NCBI RefSeq assembly: GCF_021216675.1
Contig: NZ_CP086120.1
Location: 5,082,501 to 5,146,500 of the forward strand
Length of the DNA: 64,000 nt
Direction: 5' to 3'
From: Streptomyces gobiensis
Lineage (GTDB): Bacteria; Actinomycetota; Actinomycetes; Streptomycetales; Streptomycetaceae
Every line of letters begins with the position of its first letter. Position 1 is the stretch's first letter. Shown here piece by piece: positions 31,255 through 39,879 of the stretch. A model generated the notes under the pieces. It did no database searches and was not told the DNA's origin. It worked only from the letters and a program-made list of their open reading frames with translations. A program made the position numbers and the translations under genes.

Positions 31255-32847
31255 GTGCTGATGGTTCGAGCTGGATCGCCACCGGGGGGTCCCCGGTCCG
31301 CCTCGGCTGTTGTGTGGATACTCCCCACCGCGGTGACCGCCGCGGCCGCGATCATCGCCGCGTCCTTGGTGTCCTCAGGGGCACGAATACCGATCGCCTG
31401 GATCGGTCTCGCGGCCACGCTGTCGGTGGGGGTCATCGCGGCCGAGGCCGCACGCCGGGGCCGGGCTCTGGAGGCGCTGCGCGAACAGACCGCGGCCCGC
31501 GATGCCGCGCTGGCCCGGCAGGAGGCCGAGACCGTACACCTGGCCGAGATACTGCTGCCCGAGGTGGTGGAACGGCTTCGGCAGGGCGACTTCCCGGAAG
31601 ATGTACGGAAGACGGTCGCCTCACGTCAGCCCGGCCCCGCGCCCGGGATCACCCCCGAATTCCAGGCCGCCCATCAGGCGGTGCTGCGCACCGTCGTGGA
31701 CACGGTGTCCGCCGAAGAGGACCTGCGTGAATCCGCCCAGCGTGCGTTTGTGAACATCGCCCGCCGGGTGCAGGCCATTGTGCACCAACAGGCCCAGGAA
31801 CTGCGGGATATGGAGGACCGGCACGGCCAGCGTCCCGATGTTTTCGGCGATCTGCTGCGGCTGGACCACGGCACCGCGCTGATCGGCCGGCTGGCCGACA
31901 GCATCGCCGTGCTCGGCGGTGCCCGCCCCGGCCGCCAGTGGAGCAGGCCGGTGCCGCTGTTCAGTGTGCTGCGCGGCGGTATGTCGCGGATCATCGACTA
32001 CCAGCGGGTCGAGCTGCACTCCGTGTCCGAGGTGGCAGTCGTGGGCCCGGCGGTGGAGCCGCTGATCCACGCCCTGGCTGAGCTGCTGGACAACGCCACC
32101 CGCTACTCACCACCACAGACCCGGGTACATCTGACCGCTGTTGAGGTGCAGTCCGGTATCGCCATCGAGATCGAGGATGGCGGCGTCAGCATGAGCGAGG
32201 AAGCCCGCAGGCGGGCGGAACACATGCTGCAGCAGGCGCAGGAGGGAATTGACCTCAATGACCTGGGAGAGACACCACGGCTGGGCCTGGCCGTGGTGGG
32301 ACGGCTGTCGCAGGCCTACAACTTCCAGGTGTCGCTGCGGCCCTCCGCCTACGGTGGTGTCCGCGCGGTGCTCGTTGTCCCGCAGGACCTGATCACCACC
32401 GCCCCCGCGACCGGCCGGGCCCATGGCATCGGCGCCTCCTCAGGCCCCCGCCCGGCCAAGGCCGTACCCCAGTCACAGTCCCAGCCGCAGTCCCAGCCGC
32501 AGCCGCAGCCGCAGCCGCAACGTCAGCCGGTCTCGGCCCCGATGCCCTCAGCCACCCCCGCCGTCTCCGACCCCAGCGACACGGCGGACGACATCCCCGT
32601 CGTTACCGAGCGGACCCCCAGCGGGCTGCCGCAACGACGCCGCAAGACCCGGGCGACCACGCCCGCCACCCCCACCCCCGCTGCCACGCCCGTCACCTCC
32701 CCCGCTCCGCCCGCTCCGGAGCCGGACGCGCCGCCTGTACAGCCCGGTATGTGGATGGCCGCATTTCAGAGCGGTCTGTCCGGTGAGACCCCGGCGACCG
32801 CACCTGCCAGCCAGAACAGTGACGAGTCGTCGGAAAAGAGTGAGTAG
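31255..32847 (+). CDS. cvnA: CvnA sensor histidine kinase-like protein of a conservon
   Basis: 530 residues; GTG 31255 or ATG 31261. Two N-terminal transmembrane helices (about 20-45 and 48-66), a coiled-coil (ALEALREQTAARDAALARQ), a central dimerisation region, and a HATPase domain with ALAELLDNATRYSPP (N-box), IEDGGVSMSE (G1) and LGLAVVGRLS (G2). The C-terminal ~150 residues are a Pro/Gln/Thr-rich low-complexity tail. CvnA proteins lack a clear phosphorylated His and partner CvnB, CvnC and the GTPase CvnD at the membrane. First gene of a five-gene operon with 2- to 20-bp gaps or overlaps. Confidence 0.92.
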   Translation: MLMVRAGSPPGGPRSASAVVWILPTAVTAAAAIIAASLVSSGARIPIAWIGLAATLSVGVIAAEAARRGRALEALREQTAARDAALARQEAETVHLAEILLPEVVERLRQGDFPEDVRKTVASRQPGPAPGITPEFQAAHQAVLRTVVDTVSAEEDLRESAQRAFVNIARRVQAIVHQQAQELRDMEDRHGQRPDVFGDLLRLDHGTALIGRLADSIAVLGGARPGRQWSRPVPLFSVLRGGMSRIIDYQRVELHSVSEVAVVGPAVEPLIHALAELLDNATRYSPPQTRVHLTAVEVQSGIAIEIEDGGVSMSEEARRRAEHMLQQAQEGIDLNDLGETPRLGLAVVGRLSQAYNFQVSLRPSAYGGVRAVLVVPQDLITTAPATGRAHGIGASSGPRPAKAVPQSQSQPQSQPQPQPQPQRQPVSAPMPSATPAVSDPSDTADDIPVVTERTPSGLPQRRRKTRATTPATPTPAATPVTSPAPPAPEPDAPPVQPGMWMAAFQSGLSGETPATAPASQNSDESSEKSE

Positions 32848-32849
32848 CC

Positions 32850-33257
32850 ATGATTCAGCACCGGGGCAATATGGACTGGATGCTCAAGGACCTGGCGGAG
32901 AGCGTCCCGCAGACCCGTCATGTGGTGGTGCTGTCCGCGGACGGCCTGCGGATGGGCAGTTACAGCACGGACACCGACACCGCCGACCGGCTGGCCGCCG
33001 CCTGCGCGGGGCTGCAGAGCCTGGCGGGCGCGGTCTCCGCGGAACTCCCGCACAGCGATGGCCAGATGCGCATGGTCGTGATCGAGCTGGACGGCGGCTT
33101 CTTCTACCTCATGGCGGCCGGCGCCGGAGCCTATCTGGCCGTGCTGGCCGATGAAGGAGTGGACGCCGGGCTGATCGGGCAGCGAATGCGGGACCTGGTG
33201 GCCCGTATCGGCGAGCACCTCAGCAGCCCGCCGCGCCACGACGGACAGGCCGTATGA
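32850..33257 (+). CDS. cvnB: CvnB roadblock/LC7 domain protein
   Basis: 135 residues with the roadblock/LC7 fold: MDWMLKDLAESVPQTRHVVV, SADGLRMGSYSTD, and the hydrophobic GGFFYLMAAGAGAYLAVL strands. In conservons CvnB acts as a GTPase-activating or scaffold partner of CvnD, as MglB does for MglA. It starts 2 bp after cvnA and overlaps cvnC by 4 bp. Confidence 0.93.
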   Translation: MIQHRGNMDWMLKDLAESVPQTRHVVVLSADGLRMGSYSTDTDTADRLAAACAGLQSLAGAVSAELPHSDGQMRMVVIELDGGFFYLMAAGAGAYLAVLADEGVDAGLIGQRMRDLVARIGEHLSSPPRHDGQAV

Positions 33258-33640
33258 GCGAAGCGGACCAAGACCAGAAACAGGACCAGGAATGGGACTG
33301 GGATGACGGAAGCAGCCCCGAACGGCTGTATGTGATCACTGGTGGCCGCAGCGGTTCGTCCGTCAGCACCTCCCTCGATCTGGTCACGCTGATCGTGGCC
33401 AGATCGGGTCCGAGGCCCGGGATGCAGCCGGAGCACGCCTCCATTGTCCGGCTGTGTCACTCCCCGCTCTCCGTGGCGGAGATCTCCGCGTATATGAGCC
33501 TGCCGGTCAGCGTGGTCACCGTGCTCCTGGGCGACCTGCTGGCCGACGACCGGGTAGTGGCGCGTGCGCCGGTCCCCTCAGCCCAACTTCCCGACCCCGC
33601 ACTGATTGAGGCAGTGATCCATGGACTTCAAAAGCTCTGA
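33254..33640 (+). CDS. cvnC: CvnC, DUF742 protein
   Basis: 128 residues of the DUF742 family: RLYVITGGRSGSS, LDLVTLIVARSG, a winged-helix-like segment LCHSPLSVAEISAYMSLPVSV, and a conserved C-terminal LIEAVIHGLQKL. The N-terminus is very acidic (Asp/Gln/Glu). DUF742 proteins are invariant members of conservons and may link the kinase-like protein to the GTPase. It overlaps cvnD by 20 bp. Confidence 0.93.
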   Translation: MSEADQDQKQDQEWDWDDGSSPERLYVITGGRSGSSVSTSLDLVTLIVARSGPRPGMQPEHASIVRLCHSPLSVAEISAYMSLPVSVVTVLLGDLLADDRVVARAPVPSAQLPDPALIEAVIHGLQKL

Positions 33641-34241
33641 GACGGTCGTCGGGCCGCGGAGCGAGGACGTGCTGCCGGAGACGGCCACCGCCGCGGTCAA
33701 GGTGGTGATCGTGGGCGGATTCGGCGTCGGCAAGACGACCCTGGTCGGCTCGGTGAGTGAGATCCGGCCGCTGACCACCGAGGAAACGATGACCCAGGCC
33801 GGTGTCGGCGTGGACGACACCGTAGGGGTGGAGCGTAAGACGGCGACCACCGTGGCGATGGACTTCGGCCGGATCAGCCTCAATGACGAGCTGGTGCTCT
33901 ATCTGTTCGGCACCCCCGGACAGCAGCGCTTCTGGTTCCTGTGGAACGGCCTCTTCGATGGCGCGCTGGGCGCGGTGGTGCTGGTCGACACCCGGCGCCT
34001 GGAGGTCAGCTTCGATGTGATCGGCCGGCTGGAGGAGCGCGGCGTGCCCTTTGTGGTCGCCATCAACACCTTCCCCGACGCCCCCAGCTATCCCGCGGAA
34101 GAGCTACGGGCCGCACTGGATCTGCCCGAGAGTGTGCCGATCATCAACTGCGACGCCCGCCAGCGCGCTTCCAGCCGTGACGTCCTGATGACGCTGATGC
34201 GCTATCTGCACTCCCTCGCCGTGACTCCGGAGGCTTCGTGA
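33621..34241 (+). CDS. cvnD: CvnD Ras-like small GTPase
   Basis: 206 residues. Walker A GFGVGKTT is at residues 33-40, YLFGTPGQQRFWFLW supplies the switch II DxxG-like region (here GTPG), and VVAINTFPDAP holds the base-recognition motif in the non-canonical form common in CvnD (MglA/SrfA-type). It is the effector switch of the conservon. It overlaps the P450 gene by 4 bp, so the P450 is produced with it. Confidence 0.93.
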   Translation: MDFKSSETVVGPRSEDVLPETATAAVKVVIVGGFGVGKTTLVGSVSEIRPLTTEETMTQAGVGVDDTVGVERKTATTVAMDFGRISLNDELVLYLFGTPGQQRFWFLWNGLFDGALGAVVLVDTRRLEVSFDVIGRLEERGVPFVVAINTFPDAPSYPAEELRAALDLPESVPIINCDARQRASSRDVLMTLMRYLHSLAVTPEAS

Positions 34242-35644
34242 CCACCCCTCCCACCAACCCCGCCACTCCGCCCCCGGGATGCCCGGCCCATGGACTCGGC
34301 CCCGAAGGGCCGCGCAGGCTGTACGGCCCCGAGGCCGAAGCCGACCCGCGCGGTCTGTACGAGCGGCTGCGCGCCGAGCACGGCACGGTGGCCCCCGTAC
34401 TCGTCCACGGCGATCTGCCCGCCTGGCTGGTGCTCGGGCACCGGGAGAACCTGGACGTCGCCCGGACCCCCTCCCGGTTCTCCCGGGACTCCCGTCGCTG
34501 GCGCGATATGCGGGAGGGAAAGGTTTCCGCCGACCATCCGCTCACCCCGGTGGCCGCCTGGCAGCCGGTGTGCAACTTCGTCGACGGCGCGGAGCATGAG
34601 CGGCTGCGCCGGGCGGTGACCGAGTCCATGGCGCGGTTCGACCGCCGTGGGATCCGCCGCTATGTGACGCGCTTCGCGGGCCAGCTGATCGACCAGTTCG
34701 CCGGCGCCGGACACGCGGATCTGGTGAGCCAGTTCGCCGAGCCGCTGCCCATGCTCACCATGACGCAGCTCGTCGGTATGCCCGAGGAGTACGGCCCCCG
34801 GCTGGTCGAGGCCGCCCGCGACATGATCAAGGGCACCGAGACGGCGGTCGCCAGCAATGAGTACGTCACGTCCGCGCTACGGCAACTTCTGGAGCGCAAG
34901 AAGGCCGAGCCCGGGCAGGACTTCGCCTCCTGGCTGATCGAGCACCCCTCGCAGCTCACCGACGATGAGATCGTGGAGCATCTGCGGCTCGTACTGATCG
35001 CCGCCTTCGAGACCACCGCCAACCTGATCGCGAACACACTGCGGATGGTGCTGACCGACCGCCGCTTCCGCGCGAATCTCTCCGGTGGCCATATGACGCT
35101 GCCCGACGCCCTGGAGCAGGTGCTCTGGGACGCGCCGCCGCTCACCACGATCCTGGGCCGATGGGCCACCGGCGACACGGTGCTGGGCGGGCAGCGGATC
35201 AAGGCCGGTGACATGCTCCTGCTGGGGCTGGCGGCCGGGAACGTCGACCCGGAGATACGGCCCGATCTGACCGACCCCGTGCATGGCAACCGTTCGCATC
35301 TGGCCTTCAGCGGTGGTCCGCATGAGTGCCCGGGCCAGGACATCGGCCGGGCCATCGCGGACACCGGCATCGATACCTTGCTGACGCGGCTGCCGGCGCT
35401 TCAGCTTGCGGTGCCGGAGGCTGAGTTGCGGTGGGTGTCCTCCCTGATGTCGCACCATTTGGTGGCGTTGCCGGTGCGGTTTGCTGCGCGGGTGCCTGCG
35501 GGGGGCGGGGGGAAGGGTGCCGCGCTGGCCGCGCGGCGGCTGGCTGAGCCGCTTCCTGCGGCTGCGGCTGCGCCCGCGCCGCCTGCGGAGGAGCCGGAGC
35601 CGCGCAGGCCCTCCTGGTGGTCCCGGATCCTCCGGGCCCGCTGA
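34238..35644 (+). CDS. Cytochrome P450, CYP157-like, without the ExxR motif
   Basis: 468 residues. The heme thiolate is Cys364 in FSGGPHECPGQD. The I-helix has AAFETTAN (255-262), with Phe where Gly is usual. At the K-helix, where P450s carry ExxR, the sequence is EQVLW (293-297), so the Arg is missing. The same substitution (EQSLW) defines S. coelicolor CYP157C1, so this belongs with CYP157. It is fused in operon with cvnABCD, as seen in several Streptomyces conservons. A P450 in this position may sense or modify a signal rather than make a metabolite. The C-terminal 60 residues are an Ala/Pro-rich tail. Confidence 0.9.
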   Translation: MTTPPTNPATPPPGCPAHGLGPEGPRRLYGPEAEADPRGLYERLRAEHGTVAPVLVHGDLPAWLVLGHRENLDVARTPSRFSRDSRRWRDMREGKVSADHPLTPVAAWQPVCNFVDGAEHERLRRAVTESMARFDRRGIRRYVTRFAGQLIDQFAGAGHADLVSQFAEPLPMLTMTQLVGMPEEYGPRLVEAARDMIKGTETAVASNEYVTSALRQLLERKKAEPGQDFASWLIEHPSQLTDDEIVEHLRLVLIAAFETTANLIANTLRMVLTDRRFRANLSGGHMTLPDALEQVLWDAPPLTTILGRWATGDTVLGGQRIKAGDMLLLGLAAGNVDPEIRPDLTDPVHGNRSHLAFSGGPHECPGQDIGRAIADTGIDTLLTRLPALQLAVPEAELRWVSSLMSHHLVALPVRFAARVPAGGGGKGAALAARRLAEPLPAAAAAPAPPAEEPEPRRPSWWSRILRAR

Positions 35645-36018
35645 CCGTTCCAAACCAGTGCGCAGGAGTGAGTCTTGGACCCACGTCCCGGTACTGCGCG
35701 CATCCCGAACGGTTTTGGACGCTCTGGTCTCCCGCGTTCTCCGGTCAGTCCCCGTCCGGGCGCGTGCATCGTGTGCACGCTCCGTGACGGGGCGGCGGGT
35801 TCCCTCACGTCCCCCGGTCACCGCGATCGGCCTGGATGGTCCGATGCCCATGACGATCGCTCTGGTCGTCATGGGGCGGTGCCGTCCGTCGCCGGGTTGT
35901 GGGGCGACCAGCACTGGCGCAAGCCCCCAGCGCCCGCGTTTCACGTTGTAGTGGATGCGGTAGGCCACGGCCCGGTTCGCGTCGATCCGAGGACCCGCAC
36001 CGTGCAAGTGAAGCGGGC
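35645..36018. other. Gene-free region after the conservon
   Basis: 374 bp between convergent genes. Open frames cross it on both strands, but none has a credible ribosome-binding site, family motif or conserved look, and the base composition is weakly coding at best. No strong hairpin terminator was found. Confidence 0.5.
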
Positions 36019-36429
36019 TCAGCGTCCCCCGGACCGTGCACGGGCAGGCCGTGGTGGCCGTACGAACTGCAAGGTGAGCGTGGCGGGTGGCTCGGCCACC
36101 CCGGGGCCGCCCGCGTCGGCCCAGGCGAGGATCTCCTCGGTGCAGTCAGCCCCCATGGCCCAGCCGATCCACACCGCACGGCCACCGAGGCGGCGGCCCT
36201 CGGCGGAGGGCTGTACCACGATGATGTTCGCCTGGCCGCACGGCCCAAGGCAGTCGGTCGTACGGAACGCCAGCCGTCCGCCGGAGTTCTCGGCGGCCGT
36301 CCGTATCCGGTGGAGCTGCCCCTGGTGGTCGGCTCCCGGATGCTTACGGGCGTCGCCGCAGCAGCACCCCCGGCAGATGACAATCGTGCAGGGGCGGGCC
36401 GTTGAGGGTCGGATGATCGCAGCGCTCAC
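36019..36429 (-). CDS. Thioredoxin-like (2Fe-2S) ferredoxin family protein
   Basis: 136 residues. Cys residues lie in ICRGCCCGDARKH (about 19-30) and DCLGPCGQANIIVV (60-64). This is the spacing of thioredoxin-fold [2Fe-2S] ferredoxins (NuoE/Shethna-like, single-domain). GGRAVWIGWAMGADCTEEI is the usual C-terminal region of the Streptomyces form. It is likely a small electron carrier. It is monocistronic or weakly linked to the glycosylase gene 30 bp upstream of its position on the same strand. The partner is unknown; the P450 15 genes' worth away cannot be assumed. Confidence 0.8.
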   Translation of the reverse strand: MSAAIIRPSTARPCTIVICRGCCCGDARKHPGADHQGQLHRIRTAAENSGGRLAFRTTDCLGPCGQANIIVVQPSAEGRRLGGRAVWIGWAMGADCTEEILAWADAGGPGVAEPPATLTLQFVRPPRPARARSGGR

Positions 36430-36459
36430 ACCCGGAGCGTACGGGCCGCGGACTGAGTA

Positions 36460-37323
36460 CTACTTCAGCAGCCGTGACATACGGCGGTCCGCGAGCGGCT
36501 TCCCACCGGTCTGGCAGTGCGGGCAGTACTGCAACGATGAGTCGCTGAACGACACTTCACGCACCATGTCCCCGCACACCGGGCACGGCTGACCCGTACG
36601 GCCGTGCACCCGCATCCCGCTGCGCTTTTCCGCCTTCAGCTCACCGACCCCGACCTCCCGGGCATGCTCGACCGCCGTGCGCAGGGTGCCGCGGAGGGCC
36701 CCGTACAGCACCTCGACCTCATGCGCGGTGAGATCGTCGGCGAGCCGGTACGGCGACATCCGGGCCGCATGGAGGATCTCGTCCGAGTAGGCGTTGCCGA
36801 TACCGGCGATCACGCTCTGATCCCGCAACACGCCCTTGACGCGGTGCCGTCTGCCCCGCAGCAGCCCGGCGAACACCTCCAGCGTGAAGGCGTCATCCAG
36901 CGGCTCCGGACCGAGCCGTGCGACACCCGGCACCTCGGCCGGATCGCGTACGCAGTAGACCGCCAACCGCTTCTGGGTGCCCGCCTCGGTGAGGTCGAAG
37001 CCGCCGCCTTCCGGCCCCGCCAGCCGCAGCCGCAGCGCCAGCGGCCCCCGGCCCGGCCGGGCCGGGGCGGGCGGCTCCTCCTGCCAGCGCAGCCAGCCCG
37101 CCCGGGCCAGATGGATGACCAGGGACAGCTCATCCGTCCGCAGACCGAGGAACTTGCCATGGCGGGTCACCGCCGTGAAGGCCTGCCCTTCCAGCGCGGT
37201 CACGGGCGGGTCATACGTCTTGAGCACGCTCACCGCCACCGGCAGGACGCTCGCCACCGACCGCCCGACCAGGCGCTCGGCCAGGAACCCGCGCAGCGCT
37301 TCGACCTCCGGCAGCTCCGGCAT
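36460..37323 (-). CDS. Fpg/Nei-family DNA glycosylase
   Basis: 287 residues from ATG 37323, which puts the catalytic Pro at position 2 and Glu at 3 (MPELPEVEALRGFLAERL). The helix-two-turn-helix has VIAGIGNAYSDEILHAARMSP, and the zinc finger at the C-terminus has CPVCGDMV then YCPHCQTGG. It is a bifunctional base-excision glycosylase/AP lyase for oxidised bases; among actinobacterial paralogues the GKFLGLRTDE region looks like the Nei-like rather than MutM type. A start ten codons further upstream is rejected because the N-terminal Pro is essential. Confidence 0.92.
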   Translation of the reverse strand: MPELPEVEALRGFLAERLVGRSVASVLPVAVSVLKTYDPPVTALEGQAFTAVTRHGKFLGLRTDELSLVIHLARAGWLRWQEEPPAPARPGRGPLALRLRLAGPEGGGFDLTEAGTQKRLAVYCVRDPAEVPGVARLGPEPLDDAFTLEVFAGLLRGRRHRVKGVLRDQSVIAGIGNAYSDEILHAARMSPYRLADDLTAHEVEVLYGALRGTLRTAVEHAREVGVGELKAEKRSGMRVHGRTGQPCPVCGDMVREVSFSDSSLQYCPHCQTGGKPLADRRMSRLLK

Positions 37324-37407
37324 ACGTTCAGTCTGCCGCAGAACCGCCCGCATAACCTCCTGGGCCTGCGTCCGGCCGGAGTGCCGCGCTCCGAGATCTG
37401 CCAGTAA

Positions 37408-37545
37408 CGGAGAGCAACAGGGGCCTGCAACCAGAACTACGCCGTTCCGGCGGATGTGGATCTGTCCGCGTACCGCAGCGCTGTGATCTGGTGCAAGCGC
37501 TTCTCGGTCTCCTTCGGCGCGGCTGATCTGACCGCGTCAGCGTGA
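37408..37545 (+). pseudogene. C-terminal remnant of a DM13-domain protein
   Basis: A 45-codon frame follows directly on an in-frame TAA and ends at TGA 37543. It reads NYAVPADVDLSAYRSAV then IWCKRFSVSFGAADL, the characteristic end of the DM13 domain (a predicted electron-transfer or heme-linked domain with an invariant Cys). No start or upstream half is present; the sequence before it belongs to the divergent glycosylase promoter. It is best read as a truncated relic left by deletion. Confidence 0.7.
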
Positions 37546-37552
37546 GGCCGTC

Positions 37553-38311
37553 TTACGCGCGGTACTTGGCGAACTGGTGCAGCGCCGCTTGGGCGTAGGC
37601 GACCCGCCGGTCCAGGCGGTGCTCGTGCCACGCGTAGTTGGACCGCATATAGCGGAAGTCCAGCGCGGTCCTGAGTGATCCCCTGGGCCGCCACACGACG
37701 CGGCGCGGGCAGCCCCAGACGATCAGATCAGCGGAGTCACCCAGCGTCACCAGGGTGATCAGCAGGGAGACCACGAAGAACACACACCACAGCGGCAGCA
37801 GCAGCGCGAAGCCCAGCCAGCCCAGCCAGGTCCCCTTGTACCCCAGCAGGGGTGGCTGCCCGTCAGCCAGATCGATCCTCCAGTAGGCTCGCCAGCTCTG
37901 ATGGGAGCGTCCACGGCTGAAGCGGCACAGCACCTCATCGTTGTCGTCCAGAACGGTGAACCGCTGCGGCTCTCCCTTGGGCAGGGGCTCAGGGTGGACC
38001 GAGCACATCACCTGCTTCTCCGGATCCTCCAGCACCAGCACCGGGTGGTCTTCATGCCGCGCGGCCAGGGTCTCGGTGCGCTCCTCCACCTCGGCGACCG
38101 TGGTGGGCGCGCTGGGCGTGGGCGGACCGGAGGCGGCCGCGCTGTCCGGGCCTGGTGGGCTGCCGGGTTTGAGGAGACGTATGCGGGCCAGCGCCTCCTC
38201 GGCACGGTGCTCGCCATCGGGCAGGATCATAAAGCACTCGCCCTCGGGCCACAGCCCGGAGTGGGAGCCCGAAGTGCCGCTCACCTCGACGGTGAAATCT
38301 GACTGTGCCAT
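37553..38311 (-). CDS. Hypothetical membrane protein
   Basis: 252 residues from ATG 38311. The N-terminal two thirds are soluble and acidic, with WPEGECFMILPDGEHRAEEAL and an antiparallel-looking segment (QRFTVLDDNDEVLCRFSRG, WRIDLADGQPPLLGYKGTW). One long hydrophobic stretch (about 170-200, LGFALLLPLWCVFFVVSLL) precedes a basic C-terminus (RRVVWRPRG). The pattern suggests a membrane protein with a 'phospholipid scramblase/LURP-one'-like soluble part, but I cannot name the family with confidence. It converges on the DM13 relic with a 7-bp gap. Confidence 0.7.
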   Translation of the reverse strand: MAQSDFTVEVSGTSGSHSGLWPEGECFMILPDGEHRAEEALARIRLLKPGSPPGPDSAAASGPPTPSAPTTVAEVEERTETLAARHEDHPVLVLEDPEKQVMCSVHPEPLPKGEPQRFTVLDDNDEVLCRFSRGRSHQSWRAYWRIDLADGQPPLLGYKGTWLGWLGFALLLPLWCVFFVVSLLITLVTLGDSADLIVWGCPRRVVWRPRGSLRTALDFRYMRSNYAWHEHRLDRRVAYAQAALHQFAKYRA

Positions 38312-38491
38312 CGCCCGCTCCCTGTCTGCCTGTTGGAGTCCAGCGGAGATTGTGCCAAGGCCGGACGGGGCGTGTAGAGGGCGCGTTGTCCCAGCGCGCC
38401 CACGGAAGGGTTGACTTAAACATTTGTTGAAGTTGGATGCTTTCCATGCGCCCGGAAGGGCGCAACTCACAGGAAAGAAGGGGAAGTTCCC

Positions 38492-38950
38492 ATGTCCAGC
38501 GACACCATGCAGACCATCGCTCCCGGCACAGTCCAGCCCGCTCTTCACCGTTCCGGTCTCAACTGGTGGCAGGCGCTCGGCGCGGGAGCGATCGCCTCGG
38601 CTCTGGTCAATCTGCTGATCCTCGGCATCGGCCATCTCGCGAACGCCTCCTTTGTCATCCTTGATGGCAGCGAGGCTCATCAGGTGGATGCCGGAGGCGT
38701 CATCCTCTCCTCAGTCGTCCCGCTGATCGTCGGTGCTGGAGCCGCCATCCTGCTGGCCCTGTGGAAGACCGTCTTCCTGCGGACCGCCCAGTACCTGGGA
38801 GCCGCACTCGCCCTGCTCTCCGTCTGGGGGCCGCTGACGGTCGACGCCGATGGCGGCACCATCGCCGCCCTCTCCCTGATGCACATCACCCTTGGCATCG
38901 CCGTCGTCACCAGCCTGGAGGCCTACCGGCGCCACCGGCTGGGGCGCTGA
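38492..38950 (+). CDS. DUF6069-type membrane protein
   Basis: 152 residues with four transmembrane segments (about 28-48, 68-88, 95-115, 122-142): WQALGAGAIASALVNLLILG, SVVPLIVGAGAAILLALW, LGAALALLSVWGPL, and LSLMHITLGIAVVTSL. This fits the DUF6069 family of small actinobacterial membrane proteins. There is a GGAAG Shine-Dalgarno before the ATG. It is a single gene closed by the hairpin at 39027. The function is unknown. Confidence 0.78.
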   Translation: MSSDTMQTIAPGTVQPALHRSGLNWWQALGAGAIASALVNLLILGIGHLANASFVILDGSEAHQVDAGGVILSSVVPLIVGAGAAILLALWKTVFLRTAQYLGAALALLSVWGPLTVDADGGTIAALSLMHITLGIAVVTSLEAYRRHRLGR

Positions 38951-39026
38951 GGCGCCTGTTAAGCAAGCGCACATCCGCGAGCTCCTGAGCGTCCACGTCC
39001 AGTCCAGCCTGTCCGGCCAAGAAAGA

Positions 39027-39060
39027 GGAAGGCGGACCGATTCCCGTCGGTCCGCCTTCC
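39027..39060. terminator. Hairpin terminator after DUF6069 gene
   Basis: A perfect 14-bp stem (39027-39040 with 39047-39060) with TTCCCG loop lies 77 bp after the stop. The next gene starts only 24 bp further, so this hairpin also sits in its leader. Confidence 0.85.
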
Positions 39061-39083
39061 GCTCGTGGACAGGAGAGCCCGCC

Positions 39084-39878
39084 GTGACCGTCCCCTACGC
39101 CCCACCGTCCCCGCCAGCCCCAGCCGACCCCACCGGCGTGCCCGCCAGCTACACCGTCTCGCTCGCCCAGGACGAGAGCGAGGTACGCGCCGCTCAGCGC
39201 CTTCGGCACCAGGTCTTCGCCGGTGAGCTGGGAGCGCGGCTCGTCGGTCCGGAGCCCGGCCTGGACACCGACTCCTTCGACGCCTACTGCGACCATCTGC
39301 TCGTCAAGGAAGAGCACAGCGGCATGGTGGTCGGTACATACCGGCTGCTGCCGCCGGAGCGGGCCCGGATCGCCGGACGGCTCTACTCCGAGGGTGAGTT
39401 CGATCTGACGAGTCAGCGAGCCATCCGCGACGACCTGGTCGAGGCCGGCCGCTCCTGTGTGCACCCCGACCACCGCGACGGTGCCGTCATCGCCCTGATG
39501 TGGGGTGGCATAGCCCGCTATCTCACCCGTACCGGCCATAACTGGCTCGCTGGCTGCTGCTCCGTCCCGCTCGCCGATGGCGGCGCCCTCGCCGCCGGAG
39601 TGTGGGACCGGGTCGCGGCCCACCATCTGTCGCCCGAGGAGTACCGGGTCACCCCGCACACCCCGTGGCGCGCCAACTCCCTCGCCCCGCCCGGGCGCAC
39701 CCCGCTGCCGCCGCTGCTGCGCGGCTATGTGCGGCTGGGCGCCTGGGTCTGCGGAGAGCCCGCCCATGACCCGGACTTCGGTGTCGCGGACCTCTACGTA
39801 CTGCTCTCCCTTCGGAACACCAATCCCCGCTACCTGCGCCGTTTTCTCTCCATAGTTCCCTCCCTCCTCCCGGCCTGA
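39084..39878 (+). CDS. OlsB-like GNAT-type N-acyltransferase
   Basis: 264 residues from GTG 39084, with AGGAG 8 bp upstream. The sequence has the N-acyl-amino-acid synthase/OlsB pattern: AAQRLRHQVFAGELGARL, the acidic LDTDSFDAYCDHLLV, GTYRLLPPERA, FDLTSQRAIRDDLVEAGRSC and CVHPDHRDGAVIALMWGG. OlsB moves a 3-hydroxyacyl group from ACP to ornithine. The next gene, 1 bp away, is an OlsA-type O-acyltransferase, so the pair should make ornithine lipid (or another amino-acid lipid), a phosphate-free membrane lipid. Confidence 0.87.
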   Translation: MTVPYAPPSPPAPADPTGVPASYTVSLAQDESEVRAAQRLRHQVFAGELGARLVGPEPGLDTDSFDAYCDHLLVKEEHSGMVVGTYRLLPPERARIAGRLYSEGEFDLTSQRAIRDDLVEAGRSCVHPDHRDGAVIALMWGGIARYLTRTGHNWLAGCCSVPLADGGALAAGVWDRVAAHHLSPEEYRVTPHTPWRANSLAPPGRTPLPPLLRGYVRLGAWVCGEPAHDPDFGVADLYVLLSLRNTNPRYLRRFLSIVPSLLPA

Positions 39879-39879
39879 T

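Noticed and set aside
35675..36592. Plus-strand frame covering the gap after the P450
   Set aside because: Runs antisense into the ferredoxin and glycosylase genes, no ribosome-binding site and no recognisable domain.
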